This document shows, piece after piece, positions 10,394-19,492 of a stretch of DNA of 39,584 bases. The position numbers and the translations under genes were made by a program. The first letter of the stretch is position 1. The number at the start of each line of letters is the position of its first letter. The stretch covers positions 1 through 39,584 of the forward strand of contig NZ_RYYL01000007.1 of NCBI RefSeq assembly GCF_004378855.1. The letters run 5' to 3'. The notes beneath the pieces are model-generated. The model had not been told where the DNA came from. It worked only from the letters and a program-made list of their open reading frames with translations, and did no database searches. The DNA is from Campylobacter sp. US33a. Lineage in GTDB: Bacteria; Campylobacterota; Campylobacteria; Campylobacterales; Campylobacteraceae.

Positions 10394-10870
10394 TTGAAAA
10401 TTTTAGGTATAGATCCAGGTTCAAGAAATTGCGGTTATGCTATCATAGAAACTAATAAAGGTAAAAATACTTTAATCGAAGCAGGACTTATAAAGATAAA
10501 GCCTAGCACTTTGCAGTATCAAATCACAGAACTTTGTGAGGGGTTAGACTTGATTTTTAAAAATCATTCTTTTGATGAGGTAGCGATTGAAGATATCTTT
10601 TTTGCTTATAATCCAAAAACCGTTTTAAAACTCGCACAATTTCGTGGAGCTTTGAGTTTAAAAATTTTACAAATTCATGGAGATTTTACAGAATATACTC
10701 CCTTGCAAGTAAAAAAAGCCGTTACAGGAAAAGCAAAAGCAACAAAAGAGCAAGTAGCTTTTATGGTAAAAAGACTTTTAGGGCTTAGTAAAGATATTAA
10801 GCCTTTAGATATTACAGACGCCATAGCCGTAGCTTTAACTCATGCAGCAAATGTAAGAATGAGAAGTTAA
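10394..10870 (+). CDS. ruvC: RuvC, Holliday junction resolvase
   Basis: Endonuclease that cuts four-way DNA junctions during recombination, acting with RuvAB; 158 aa. All four catalytic acids are present at the expected places: D7 in [12 protein letters not shown]66 in VAIEDIFF, D139 and D142 in [10 protein letters not shown]. The start is TTG (10394-10396) with AAAGGG about 5 nt upstream, giving [10 protein letters not shown], the normal RuvC N-terminus. It diverges from dnaA and converges with the hsd operon. Confidence 0.96.
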   Translation: MKILGIDPGSRNCGYAIIETNKGKNTLIEAGLIKIKPSTLQYQITELCEGLDLIFKNHSFDEVAIEDIFFAYNPKTVLKLAQFRGALSLKILQIHGDFTEYTPLQVKKAVTGKAKATKEQVAFMVKRLLGLSKDIKPLDITDAIAVALTHAANVRMRS

Positions 10871-10871
10871 G

Positions 10872-10882
10872 TAAAAAATGGT
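10872..10882. repeat. 11-bp direct repeat, ruvC-side copy flanking the hsd operon
   Basis: TAAAAAATGGT here is identical to 19293-19303, which spans the 3' end of tRNA-Val and its downstream T tract (read as ACCATTTTTTA on the minus strand). The two copies bracket hsdM-hsdS-rloC-hsdR exactly. It could be a remnant attachment-site duplication, but it is short and simple in composition, and no integrase is present. Confidence 0.3.
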
Positions 10883-10918
10883 CTGATTGAGTTTAAATAA
10901 TATTTCAAAATTAATTTT

Positions 10919-13855
10919 TTAGATAAAAGAATTATTTTTTATATCACTATAAATCATATTAAACATTACATTTGCTATTTTGTCTTTGAAATCATTGTTT
11001 TGAGTAAATTGTTTAAAAAGTTCCAAATTTAAATCTAAAAGATCTTGAATTTTGTCTTCTAAAATTTCATCAAATCTAATGCGCGAATTTTGCATACCTG
11101 ATTTGTTAAAAGTTTCGCGTATTTCTTCATTTTTTGCTATATCATCTTTTATATCATATAAGATTTTAGCTATTTTGTCGCTTTCGTTAAAGTCTATATT
11201 TGCGTATTTGTTGTTAAAATCTTTGATGATGTTTGAAAGCTCTTCTAATTCAGCTTCAGTACTTTTACTCGAACCATCTGCAAAAGAAGGTTTTAGCTCT
11301 CCATTTCCTTGTAAAATGATATCTTGTGTTTTATCAAGTTGTAAGCGATAACTATCAAAATCCACATTATCTAAAATTCCTTTAGCTAAGTCTTCTGGTT
11401 TAGGTAAGATAATCTTACTAGTAAGTTTTTTAAGTAGTATATAAAGCTTTTCAAGTTCTATATCTTCATAGGGTAATATTTGAGCTAAAAAAGAATACTC
11501 TTTAAGATAAGTCCTTGCTTTACTATAAAAATCTAATTTTTCATTATCACTTTTTTGATCAAATCTAGTTAGCATTGTGTCTAATTTTGAATGAATAATA
11601 TTTTCTTTTTCATTTTTTAAAATGGCATTTGTAAAATCATCTATTTCTTCTTGGGTGTAAATTTCATATTCATTTAGATTTGCTTTTAAATCAAAAATTC
11701 TATTATCATCTGTAGCTTCACTTAAGTAAGTTTGTTCATAAAATACACTAAAAGATTTTGCTATATCTTCATGAGTATTTGCAAAATCTAGCACGAAAGT
11801 ATTTTCTTTGTTTTTGCAAGTTCGGTTTAGTCTTGATAGAGTTTGTACTGCACTTACTCCGCTTAATGCTTTATCTACATACATCGTATGCAATAATGGC
11901 TCATCAAAGCCGGTTTGGTATTTTTCTGCAACGATTAAAAAACGATACTCATATTTTTTAAACTCATCTTTTAAAGCATTTTCTGAAAAACCATTCAAGC
12001 CACTTTCGCTATAAATTTCACCTTCTAAATTTACTTCACTTGAAAAAGCCACTATAGCTTTAAAATGTGGATAATTTTTTCTTAAATACTCTCTAAAAAC
12101 AAGATAATACTTCACAGCATTTTCTCTTGAGCTTGTTACAACCATAGCTTTTGCTTTGCCATTTATCTTTTTAAAGCTATTTTGGAAAAAATGCTCACAC
12201 ATGATTTGTGATTTTTGTTCGATTGTTTTTATATTGTTTTGCACATAGGCTTTTAGCTTTGCGTTTGCTCTTTTTTTGTCGTATTTTGGATTGTCATTTG
12301 TGCAAGATATGATTTTATAGTAGCTTTTATAAGTCGTATAGCCTTTTAATACATCAAGTATAAAACCTTCTTCTATGGCTTGTTTCATAGAGTAAAGATG
12401 AAATGGGATAAACATTTGCTCTCCATTAACATCACAAGGCATACCAAACATTTCTAAGGTTTTTGGCTTAGGTGTAGCGGTAAATGCAAAATAAGAAGCA
12501 TTGCTTTGGAGTTTTTTATTTTTTATGATTTCTAAAATTTCATCATCTAAATTTTGACTTTCATCATAGCTTTTACTTCTTATGACTTCAGCCATTTTTT
12601 GAGCATTGCTTCCGCTTTGGCTAGAGTGTGCTTCATCGATGATGATAGCAAAAGTTTTGCTTTTTAAGGTTTTGATCTCATCTAAAATGAAAGGAAATTT
12701 TTGTATGGTTGTGATGATGATTTTCTTACCTTCTTCTAAAGCATTTTTAAGCTGTTTGCTTCCATGAGTGATGGCTTCGACTAGGTCTTTTGTCTTCTGT
12801 GAAAAAGATTTTACATTTTCTCTTATTTGCCTATCAAGCACTTTTCTATCGGTTACTACGATGATAGAGTCAAAGATGTTTTTTTCAAGTCTATGCAAGC
12901 TTACGAGATTATGTGCAAGCCAAGATATAGAATTACTCTTGCCACTTCCTGCACTATGCTGGATTAAGTAGCGTTGCCCTGTGCCGTTTTCTTTTGCATG
13001 GGCGAGTAGTTTTTCTACTACATCAAATTGATGGTATCTAGGAAAGATGATGATTTCTTCGTTTTCCTTTTTTATAACTTGCACAAAATTAAAAAATAAA
13101 TTAAGCAAAGTATCTTTTTTGAAGATTTTCTCCCACAAATACACTGTTTTTATACCATCACTTGGTGGATTGCCCGATCCATTTGCTAAGCCTATTTTGC
13201 CACTACCATTGTTTAAACCAAGATTAAAAGGCAAAAATGTAGTCGCATCTTGATCTAATTTTGTACTCATATAACAAAGATCATTATCTAGTGCAAAATG
13301 CACTATAGTAAGGCTAAATATAGCTTCTTTTGGGTTTCTGTCTTTTTTGTATTGCTCTATAGCGTGAAAGACATTTTGTCCTGTGAAATGATTTTTAAGT
13401 TCTATGGTGATAAGGGGTAAGCCATTTAAAAAGATCACCATATCAAGGGAGTTTTTATTTTGCGTGCTATAGTGAAGCTGGCGTATGATAGAAAGGGTGT
13501 TTTGCTCGTATTTTTTCACGCTTTCTTCGTTTGCACTAGTGTTTGGCTTTGAAAAGGCTAGGTAAATTTTAATGCCTTTGATCTCCACATAGCTTTGTAA
13601 GACTTTGACTATGCCTTTGGTTTTGATCTGTGAGAAAATACGATTAAAAAGTTCTTTTTTGTAGTTTTGCCCACAACGCTTTTTAAGCTCTTCGAGTGCT
13701 ACACTTTGCGTAGCTTGTAAAAAATTCTCAAAAAGCTCTATATCTAAACATAAATTTTTATCGTAATTTTCATTTGTTCTTTTGATATAGGCATGGTTTT
13801 CTAACAAATATGATTCTATGAAATTTTCTAAATCTTTCTCTTGGTAGTTAGTCAT
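10919..13855 (-). CDS. hsdR: HsdR, type I restriction endonuclease R subunit
   Basis: Motor and nuclease subunit of a type I restriction enzyme, 978 aa. The N-terminal PD-(D/E)xK nuclease is visible as D138 followed by E152-x-K154 in ITIELKN. The SF2 translocase has Walker A SAGSGKSNS (301-309), motif II DEAH (407-410), motif III FTATPK and later motif VI around QTLSRLNRTCK. A C-terminal helical region would bind the methylase core. It starts 2 nt after the rloC stop and is the last gene of hsdM-hsdS-rloC-hsdR. No frame break is seen, so the subunit looks functional. Confidence 0.95.
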   Translation of the reverse strand: MTNYQEKDLENFIESYLLENHAYIKRTNENYDKNLCLDIELFENFLQATQSVALEELKKRCGQNYKKELFNRIFSQIKTKGIVKVLQSYVEIKGIKIYLAFSKPNTSANEESVKKYEQNTLSIIRQLHYSTQNKNSLDMVIFLNGLPLITIELKNHFTGQNVFHAIEQYKKDRNPKEAIFSLTIVHFALDNDLCYMSTKLDQDATTFLPFNLGLNNGSGKIGLANGSGNPPSDGIKTVYLWEKIFKKDTLLNLFFNFVQVIKKENEEIIIFPRYHQFDVVEKLLAHAKENGTGQRYLIQHSAGSGKSNSISWLAHNLVSLHRLEKNIFDSIIVVTDRKVLDRQIRENVKSFSQKTKDLVEAITHGSKQLKNALEEGKKIIITTIQKFPFILDEIKTLKSKTFAIIIDEAHSSQSGSNAQKMAEVIRSKSYDESQNLDDEILEIIKNKKLQSNASYFAFTATPKPKTLEMFGMPCDVNGEQMFIPFHLYSMKQAIEEGFILDVLKGYTTYKSYYKIISCTNDNPKYDKKRANAKLKAYVQNNIKTIEQKSQIMCEHFFQNSFKKINGKAKAMVVTSSRENAVKYYLVFREYLRKNYPHFKAIVAFSSEVNLEGEIYSESGLNGFSENALKDEFKKYEYRFLIVAEKYQTGFDEPLLHTMYVDKALSGVSAVQTLSRLNRTCKNKENTFVLDFANTHEDIAKSFSVFYEQTYLSEATDDNRIFDLKANLNEYEIYTQEEIDDFTNAILKNEKENIIHSKLDTMLTRFDQKSDNEKLDFYSKARTYLKEYSFLAQILPYEDIELEKLYILLKKLTSKIILPKPEDLAKGILDNVDFDSYRLQLDKTQDIILQGNGELKPSFADGSSKSTEAELEELSNIIKDFNNKYANIDFNESDKIAKILYDIKDDIAKNEEIRETFNKSGMQNSRIRFDEILEDKIQDLLDLNLELFKQFTQNNDFKDKIANVMFNMIYSDIKNNSFI

Positions 13856-13857
13856 TG

Positions 13858-16059
13858 TTAGTTTCCTTTTTTCATCATTATGTCATAATGTTCAAGATGT
13901 CCCAAATATTCAAATACTTTTTTAAATGCTTCAAAAAACATATCGATATCAATTTCTTTTGCATCTGACATATTACCCATAAAAGAATGAGATTCTCTAT
14001 TGATATACCGACAAAAAGGTTCAAATTTCTTTTCTTTATCTTCATTTTCTATGTTTTTTATTATATCAATTTTATTTTTTTGGATAAAACCAATAAAATA
14101 TTCTAAAATATTTCTCATAGTATTAGGAATTAATATAGCATGAATTTTACCTTCTTTATAATCTTTCAAAATTTGCCAATAAGCTTGATAGTCATTTAAA
14201 ATTTCATCTTCTTTCATTGTATCGATATGAGATATATAATTTTCATTTTTTCCAATTCTAAAAGTGTAAATATCTTTTTTATAATCTTCTTTAAATCCTA
14301 TTAATTCCTTAAAAAAATACAAATGGTGTGTTAAAACAAAAATTTGTTTATAGTTGCTATCTTTATTGCGTAAAAATATTTCTTTAATGAGTTGAGCTAT
14401 ATTATAAACATAATTAAAAGAAAGGCTAGAAATAGGATCATCAATCACGATAATTTTATCTAAAATTGCTTCATTTTTTTCTTTTTTGCCTTGACAAAGT
14501 TGTAAAAAATACAAAAATGAAATTAAAGTTTTTTCACCTTCACTTAAGGTTTTAAAACTAGGTTTATTTTCTCCTTCTCTTACGATAATGTATTCTTGTT
14601 TTTCATCATCTTGGATTTTGATACAAAAACTTAAAATTCCTAAATCTTTCAAATAGTTATTTATCCTATCAACTGCTTCTTGGATATTAATTACCTCTTT
14701 TTGTTTTTCTTTTATGGTATTTTCTATATTTTGTATATTTTCTTTAATAGTTTTGTTTCCTTTATCTAAAATTTCTTTATTTATTTCTTTTTCATTTTTA
14801 TCTTTTTTATATTTTTCTATAATTTCTTTTTTCTCAAAAATCGCAAATTCCCAAAATTGTTTTTCTAATTTCTCTTTCTCATTTTCTTGATTATCTAATT
14901 TATTATTAAATTCTATGATTTTTTGCTGTATTTGTTTAAGATAATTATTTAAATTTTGAAATAGTTCTTCGGTTTTTTCTAATTCTATTTTTTTGCTAGG
15001 TTCTTTAATCTTTTCTTGAATTTTTCTAATATTTTCTTCAAGTTTTGATTTTACTTGAGAATATAATTTTTCAAATTCCAAATCTTTACTATCTAAAATA
15101 TCTCTTCTATAAAAAGTTTCTATATTTGATATATTTGAAAATAAATTTTGATATTCATCATTTAATTTTTCTATTTCTTTTATTTTATTTTCATATGTTT
15201 TATCAAAATAATTTTCTAAATCACTTTTAAATTTTGGAGTGATTGTATTGCTTTGACAAAAAGGACAAGTTTGAGAATCTTGCAAAATATACTTATCAAA
15301 ACCATCTTTTACCCAATCCCCATTTCCTAGCTTATTAATTAAATCTGCGATAATACTATCTTGATTACCTACTATTATTTCATTAAATATTAAGTTATCT
15401 TCTATATTTTTAAATTCTATATTTGAAATTTCATTGATATTTTCTAATTTAACTTGTGTTGTATCAGTAAGAATGTTATATTGTTTCTTTAATTCTTCTA
15501 AATTTATATTTTGATTTATTGTATCAAGAGATAAAACTTCTCCTATTTTTGATTTTATAAAATTAAGAAAACTTTCTTTGCTTCCCATTTTTCCTTCAAA
15601 AAAATCTTTGAAGTTACCACTGTGATTTTGCTTGATTTTCCAAATATCATCTTTAAAATCATTTTCTATTTTTATTATATCTTCTTGTTTTTCTTTTAAT
15701 TTTCTTTCATTTTCATCTTGGTTAGACTTTAATTCTATTAATTCTTTTTGTAAATTTTCAATTTCTTGTTTTATACTTGTATTTTCTTCAGATAGTGTAA
15801 AAATTCCTTGCTGTTTGTCTGTATCATAAAAGTTTTTTTCAATAAAATCTTGATTATAAACTAAAATTTGTTGTTCATTACTTAAGCCTTCTATTTTACA
15901 ATCTTTAAAGTTTTCATCTTCTTGATTTGCTAAAAATTTAGAAATTTGTGTTTTTCCTGCTCCATTTAAACCATAAATCAAATTAATGCGTTTATTTGTC
16001 TCTAGAGTTGTTTCATCTTTATAGCTTGCTACATTTTTCATAGAAATTTTGGTAATCAT
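13858..16059 (-). CDS. rloC: RloC-like anticodon nuclease (zinc-hook ABC ATPase with C-terminal tRNase)
   Basis: A 733-aa protein of the RloC/PrrC kind. The ABC-type ATPase halves show Walker A GLNGAGKT (30-37), the signature LSEGEK (505-510) and Walker B IIVIDDP (536-542). Long coiled coils between them carry CPFC (265-268), the zinc hook typical of RloC and absent from PrrC. The C-terminus has R649-x3-E653 (RNILE) and H691 (NRESHS), matching the R/E/H catalytic triad of PrrC-type tRNA anticodon nucleases. RloC was named from restriction-linked genes of Campylobacter jejuni; known members cut out the wobble nucleotide of tRNA. It lies 11 nt after hsdS with a strong AAAGGAG site. Proposed role: abortive response when restriction is disturbed. 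No tRNA substrate can be read from sequence. Confidence 0.88.
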   Translation of the reverse strand: MITKISMKNVASYKDETTLETNKRINLIYGLNGAGKTQISKFLANQEDENFKDCKIEGLSNEQQILVYNQDFIEKNFYDTDKQQGIFTLSEENTSIKQEIENLQKELIELKSNQDENERKLKEKQEDIIKIENDFKDDIWKIKQNHSGNFKDFFEGKMGSKESFLNFIKSKIGEVLSLDTINQNINLEELKKQYNILTDTTQVKLENINEISNIEFKNIEDNLIFNEIIVGNQDSIIADLINKLGNGDWVKDGFDKYILQDSQTCPFCQSNTITPKFKSDLENYFDKTYENKIKEIEKLNDEYQNLFSNISNIETFYRRDILDSKDLEFEKLYSQVKSKLEENIRKIQEKIKEPSKKIELEKTEELFQNLNNYLKQIQQKIIEFNNKLDNQENEKEKLEKQFWEFAIFEKKEIIEKYKKDKNEKEINKEILDKGNKTIKENIQNIENTIKEKQKEVINIQEAVDRINNYLKDLGILSFCIKIQDDEKQEYIIVREGENKPSFKTLSEGEKTLISFLYFLQLCQGKKEKNEAILDKIIVIDDPISSLSFNYVYNIAQLIKEIFLRNKDSNYKQIFVLTHHLYFFKELIGFKEDYKKDIYTFRIGKNENYISHIDTMKEDEILNDYQAYWQILKDYKEGKIHAILIPNTMRNILEYFIGFIQKNKIDIIKNIENEDKEKKFEPFCRYINRESHSFMGNMSDAKEIDIDMFFEAFKKVFEYLGHLEHYDIMMKKGN

Positions 16060-16070
16060 CTTTTCTCCTT

Positions 16071-17279
16071 TTATAAACTAATTCTACCGCATATGGCTTG
16101 GTTTATGAGTGTGGTTTTGTATTCTTTTATGAGTTTTATTTGTTTTTCGGTTTTTTCTATCAATAAATCTATTTTTTCGCATTTTTTATCTAAGAAATTT
16201 GCGATTTGCTCTTGTTCTTTTAATGGAGCAAAAGGAAAAATAATCTCTATAAGATCACTTTGTGTCATACTAGGAATTGCTGAACCTGAAATATATGTTT
16301 TGAAATCTATTGTTAAGCAAAGATAATAAAAATATTTTGGATAGGTTGAGCATGAAATTTTTGTATAAAACATTGTGTCAATAGTCCAAAATGGAATTTC
16401 TACAAACAATGGTTTATCTATAGTTCCCTTTCTTCCTAATAATACAGATTGTTTATCATATAAAAACTGATGAGTTTTACCGATAATCCCTCCTGATCCA
16501 TAAATTGGAAAAATACCGTCATCAGAAGTAATATATGATTGATCTCTGCCATTATAAATAGTAGCTAGATATTTTAACTTTCTTATTTCCCAATGCTGTG
16601 GAATTTCGCCAAGATATTCTATGCCACTATCTTTGAAATTTACATTTTTATCAAGTCCTTTTGTGATGGTTTCGTTTATCAAGGCTTGCTTTTGTTCTTT
16701 TAAAAGGTTGATGAGTTTTTCTTTTTTCTCTATGAAATTTTTAATTTTTTCGCATTTTTCATCTAAAGAATTTGCGATTTGTTCTTGCTCTTTTAGTGGT
16801 GGGACAGGTAAAGACATTTTTTTAAAATCTAAATAATCTATACTTTCTCTAATTTCCATAATACCATAAGCATATATTTTTAAAAATTTTTGTACATTTT
16901 TAATTTGAAATAAGTAAGAATAATAACTCATTAAATATTTTGGACTATTTATATAAAAAACCAAATAAATAGGACTAACTAAACCATTATATGCAGAAAC
17001 TCCTAAAGAACCAATTACGGCATTCATTTTGTTTAATACTAAATCATTAATTCTTGCAATTTTATAGCTTTGCAAATCTTCTTTTGATTTATTACCTATA
17101 TTGCCTTTTTCTTCATAAGGAACTACACCGATATCTTTAATTAAAGAAAGAATAGTGTGTAATTTCAAATTTGTATTTTGTTCATTTCTTTGATTAAAAA
17201 CTGCTTTTAATGGTTTAATTTCCCAATGCTGCGGAATTTCGCCAAGCCATTCTATACCGCTATCTTTGAAATTTTTCAT
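16071..17279 (-). CDS. hsdS: HsdS, type I restriction specificity subunit
   Basis: DNA-recognition subunit, 402 aa, with two target recognition domains. Each half starts with a near-identical segment (residues 4-20 and 214-231; FKDSGIEWLGEIPQHWE and FKDSGIEYLGEIPQHWE) and ends with a conserved helix (LKEQEQIANSLDEKCEKI and LKEQEQIANFLDKKCEKI). Between these lie two unrelated variable regions, so the enzyme should recognise a bipartite sequence. The ATG overlaps the hsdM stop by 4 nt. The DNA of the conserved parts forms direct repeats that could let target domains be exchanged. The recognised sequence cannot be predicted here. Confidence 0.95.
   Translation of the reverse strand: MKNFKDSGIEWLGEIPQHWEIKPLKAVFNQRNEQNTNLKLHTILSLIKDIGVVPYEEKGNIGNKSKEDLQSYKIARINDLVLNKMNAVIGSLGVSAYNGLVSPIYLVFYINSPKYLMSYYSYLFQIKNVQKFLKIYAYGIMEIRESIDYLDFKKMSLPVPPLKEQEQIANSLDEKCEKIKNFIEKKEKLINLLKEQKQALINETITKGLDKNVNFKDSGIEYLGEIPQHWEIRKLKYLATIYNGRDQSYITSDDGIFPIYGSGGIIGKTHQFLYDKQSVLLGRKGTIDKPLFVEIPFWTIDTMFYTKISCSTYPKYFYYLCLTIDFKTYISGSAIPSMTQSDLIEIIFPFAPLKEQEQIANFLDKKCEKIDLLIEKTEKQIKLIKEYKTTLINQAICGRISL
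16171..16226 (-). repeat. Direct repeat pair 2 in hsdS (partner 16744-16799)
   Basis: A 56-bp segment coding for the conserved helix after each target recognition domain. The partner copy at 16744-16799 aligns without gaps and differs at only a few positions. Together with the other pair (16586-16640 and 17219-17273) it defines the two exchangeable halves of hsdS. Confidence 0.75.
16586..16640 (-). repeat. Direct repeat pair 1 in hsdS (partner 17219-17273)
   Basis: A 55-bp segment coding for FKDSGIE-x-LGEIPQHWE, repeated at 17219-17273 at the start of the gene with about five or six mismatches and no gaps. It precedes target recognition domain 2 as the partner precedes domain 1. Confidence 0.75.
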
Positions 17280-19186
17280 TGCATGATCTCTCTTAAAAGA
17301 TCTTGCACTTCTTTTTCTAGCTTTTCTAATTCGCTGTTTATTTCTTCTAGTTTTCTTGGTGGAGTATAGGTATAAAAGTATTTGTTAAAAAGTATTTCAT
17401 AACCCACACTTGCACTATCCCAAGCTATCCAAGAATTTTTCACATAGGGTTTTACTTCTGTGTCGTAGTAGCTTTGTATGTTTGTTTTGAGTGGAATTTT
17501 TTCGGTGTTGTTGGTTTTGTCACTATCGATGATGAGGTTTTCTTCGCTTTTTTTGAGTTTTATACCTAAAAAGCTTATGAATTCGTTTCTATCTTCAAAA
17601 TCTTGTGGGTTTTGCTCTAATTCTTGTAATTTTTCTAAGATTTTATCTTTATCTTTGAATTTTGCAAATTTTTCATCATCTTTTAAAGCTTCTATACTTT
17701 TTGGTTTTTCTATGGTGATTTTAATATAGCCAAAGTCTTCATTGTCAAAAATTTTGCAGTCTTTGTTAGGAACATTTTCTAAAAATAACTTAGTGATTTT
17801 TTCTATATGTTCTTTTGTCATTTCATTTTGTTTAGAGCCTAAAGACTTTTTCATCTTAGAAAAATACTCTTCGTTTGTAGCATTTATTAGCTGGACTTTG
17901 CCTTTTTTATGTTCTGGCTTTTTGTTGGTGATGATCCATATGAAAGTAGGAATTCCTGTATTGTAAAACATATTTGTAGGTAGAGCGACTATAGCTTCAA
18001 GATAGTCTTTTTCTATGATGTGTTTTCTTATGGCTACCATACCGCTATCTGAATTGAAAAGTGATGAGCCATTATGCACGCTTGCGATGCGAGAGCCTAA
18101 AGGAGTATCTGTTTTCATCTTGCTAAGCATATTGAGCAAAAACATCATTTGCCCATCGCTTTTGCTTGTGATACCTACGCTAAATCTTGGGTCATTGCAA
18201 GTTGAATTTGAGCCTTTCTTTTCTACGCCTAGAATTTTTTGGTCATTTTCCCAAGACTTACCATAAGGTGGATTAGTAAGCATAAAATCAAATTTTTTAT
18301 CTTGCTGATCATTGCTTAAAGTGGAGCCAAATTTTATATGATCTGGATCTTCGCCTTTTATTAGCATATCTGCTTTGCATATGGCGTAGGTTTCGGGGTT
18401 GATTTCTTGTCCGTAAAGATAGATGTTTGCTTTTGATTGTATAAGGCCATTGGGATCTGTGATGAATTCTTTTGACTCTGTGAGCATTCCACCGCTTCCG
18501 CAAGCATTATCATAAATAAGCCATGTTCCTTTTTTGATCTGTTCTTTTACGGGTAAAAATACAAGGTGGGTCATAAGCTCTATGATCTCTCTTGGAGTAA
18601 AATGCTCTCCGGCTTCTTCGTTGTTTTCTTCGTTAAATTTACGAATGAGTTCTTCAAAAACATACCCCATTCCAAGGTTGCTTAAGCCTTTGTGGATAAC
18701 ATTTCCTTTTTCATCTAAGATATCTTCTATGCCAAAATTTACCCTAGGTGAGCAAAATCTCTCTATCACTCCAAAAAGTATGTTTGATTCTTCTAGGGTG
18801 TCAAGTTGGTTTTTGAATTTGAATTTTGAGATGATATCTTTGATATTTTCACTAAAACAATCCAAATAATTTTCAAAATTTATTCTGATATTTTTTGGAT
18901 CATTTAGAAGGGTTTGTAGGCTAAATTTAGAATAATTAGAAAAGCCTAGGTTGTTTCCTTGTTTTCCACCTAGTATAAAATCTAAATTTTCAAATTTATC
19001 TTTATAAGTGTCGTAAGTTTCGAGAACTTTATTTTTTGTAGGTTCTAAAACTGCATCTACTCTTCTTATAATCGTCATAGGTAAAATAATATCGCGGTAT
19101 TTGCCTTTTACATAAACATCACGAAGTAAATCATCTGCCACACTCCATATGAAGTTGATAATGGGTTGGAATTGACTTTGATTCAT
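17276..19186 (-). CDS. hsdM: HsdM, type I adenine methyltransferase subunit
   Basis: Methylase subunit of the type I system, 636 aa, which with HsdS makes N6-methyladenine and protects host DNA. The SAM-binding motif I is NACGSGGM (227-234) and the catalytic motif IV is NPPY (305-308). HFTPREIIELM, usual in HsdM, lies just before motif I. The N-terminal HsdM domain contains ILPMTIIRRVDAVLEPTK. The C-terminal coiled tail ends in LEKEVQDLLREIM. First gene of the hsd operon; ATG preceded by AAAGGA, with a TATAAT-containing tract upstream. Confidence 0.95.
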   Translation of the reverse strand: MNQSQFQPIINFIWSVADDLLRDVYVKGKYRDIILPMTIIRRVDAVLEPTKNKVLETYDTYKDKFENLDFILGGKQGNNLGFSNYSKFSLQTLLNDPKNIRINFENYLDCFSENIKDIISKFKFKNQLDTLEESNILFGVIERFCSPRVNFGIEDILDEKGNVIHKGLSNLGMGYVFEELIRKFNEENNEEAGEHFTPREIIELMTHLVFLPVKEQIKKGTWLIYDNACGSGGMLTESKEFITDPNGLIQSKANIYLYGQEINPETYAICKADMLIKGEDPDHIKFGSTLSNDQQDKKFDFMLTNPPYGKSWENDQKILGVEKKGSNSTCNDPRFSVGITSKSDGQMMFLLNMLSKMKTDTPLGSRIASVHNGSSLFNSDSGMVAIRKHIIEKDYLEAIVALPTNMFYNTGIPTFIWIITNKKPEHKKGKVQLINATNEEYFSKMKKSLGSKQNEMTKEHIEKITKLFLENVPNKDCKIFDNEDFGYIKITIEKPKSIEALKDDEKFAKFKDKDKILEKLQELEQNPQDFEDRNEFISFLGIKLKKSEENLIIDSDKTNNTEKIPLKTNIQSYYDTEVKPYVKNSWIAWDSASVGYEILFNKYFYTYTPPRKLEEINSELEKLEKEVQDLLREIMQ

Positions 19187-19205
19187 GATGTTTTCCTTTT
19201 GTTTT

Positions 19206-19236
19206 TATTTATAATATATTATATAAAATCATCAAT
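19206..19236 (-). promoter_or_regulatory. Likely promoter region of the hsd operon
   Basis: On the minus strand this stretch reads TTTATATAATATATTATAAAT, with two overlapping -10-like hexamers (TATAAT and TATTATA). It is 20-45 nt upstream of the hsdM ATG and precedes the AAGGA ribosome site. Which hexamer is used cannot be told. Read-through from the upstream tRNA-Val unit is also possible. Confidence 0.45.
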
Positions 19237-19292
19237 AAAAATCTTATAAATAGTTTTAAATCTGTGCTTTGAATAAGAGAAATTGAAAGAAA

Positions 19293-19303
19293 TAAAAAAT
19301 GGT
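19293..19303. repeat. 11-bp direct repeat, tRNA-Val-side copy flanking the hsd operon
   Basis: TAAAAAATGGT, identical to 10872-10882. This copy covers the CCA end of tRNA-Val and the T tract after it, the position where integrative elements commonly leave attachment sites. The hsd operon lies between the two copies. Confidence 0.3.
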
Positions 19304-19375
19304 GGCTCCGATTGGACTTGAACCAACGACCACCACCATGTCAAGGTGGTGCTCTACCAGCTGAGCTACGGAACC
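19300..19375 (-). tRNA. tRNA-Val(GAC)
   Basis: The minus strand folds into a 76-nt cloverleaf: acceptor GGTTCCG with CGGAGCC, anticodon loop TTGACAT (GAC), TΨC arm GGTTCAAGTCC and encoded CCA. It is the last of a Ser-Ala-Val run and its 3' end lies about 110 nt before hsdM. Confidence 0.96.
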
Positions 19376-19386
19376 AAAGTTGATAA

Positions 19387-19462
19387 TGGTGGAGCATAGC
19401 GGGTTCGAACCGCTGACCCCAACGCTGCCAGCGTTGTGCTCTCCCAGCTGAGCTAATGCCCC
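19387..19462 (-). tRNA. tRNA-Ala(GGC)
   Basis: A 76-nt cloverleaf on the minus strand: acceptor GGGGCAT with ATGCTCC, anticodon stem CAACG/CGTTG with loop CTGGCAG (anticodon GGC), GGTTCGAACC in the T arm and encoded CCA. It lies 11 nt upstream of tRNA-Val and is probably cotranscribed with it. Confidence 0.96.
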
Positions 19463-19492
19463 ATTAAATTTTAAATAAAGTGTAATTATGCC

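Noticed and set aside
13858-16059. Reading the hsd-linked ATPase as Rad50/SMC or a generic AAA protein
   Set aside because: The CPFC hook alone would fit Rad50, but the C-terminal R-x3-E plus H triad and the place in an hsd operon point to RloC.
18309-18503. Basic 64-codon frame on the minus strand inside hsdM
   Set aside because: It is an out-of-frame reading of the conserved HsdM catalytic domain with no ribosome site; low-complexity Arg-rich product.
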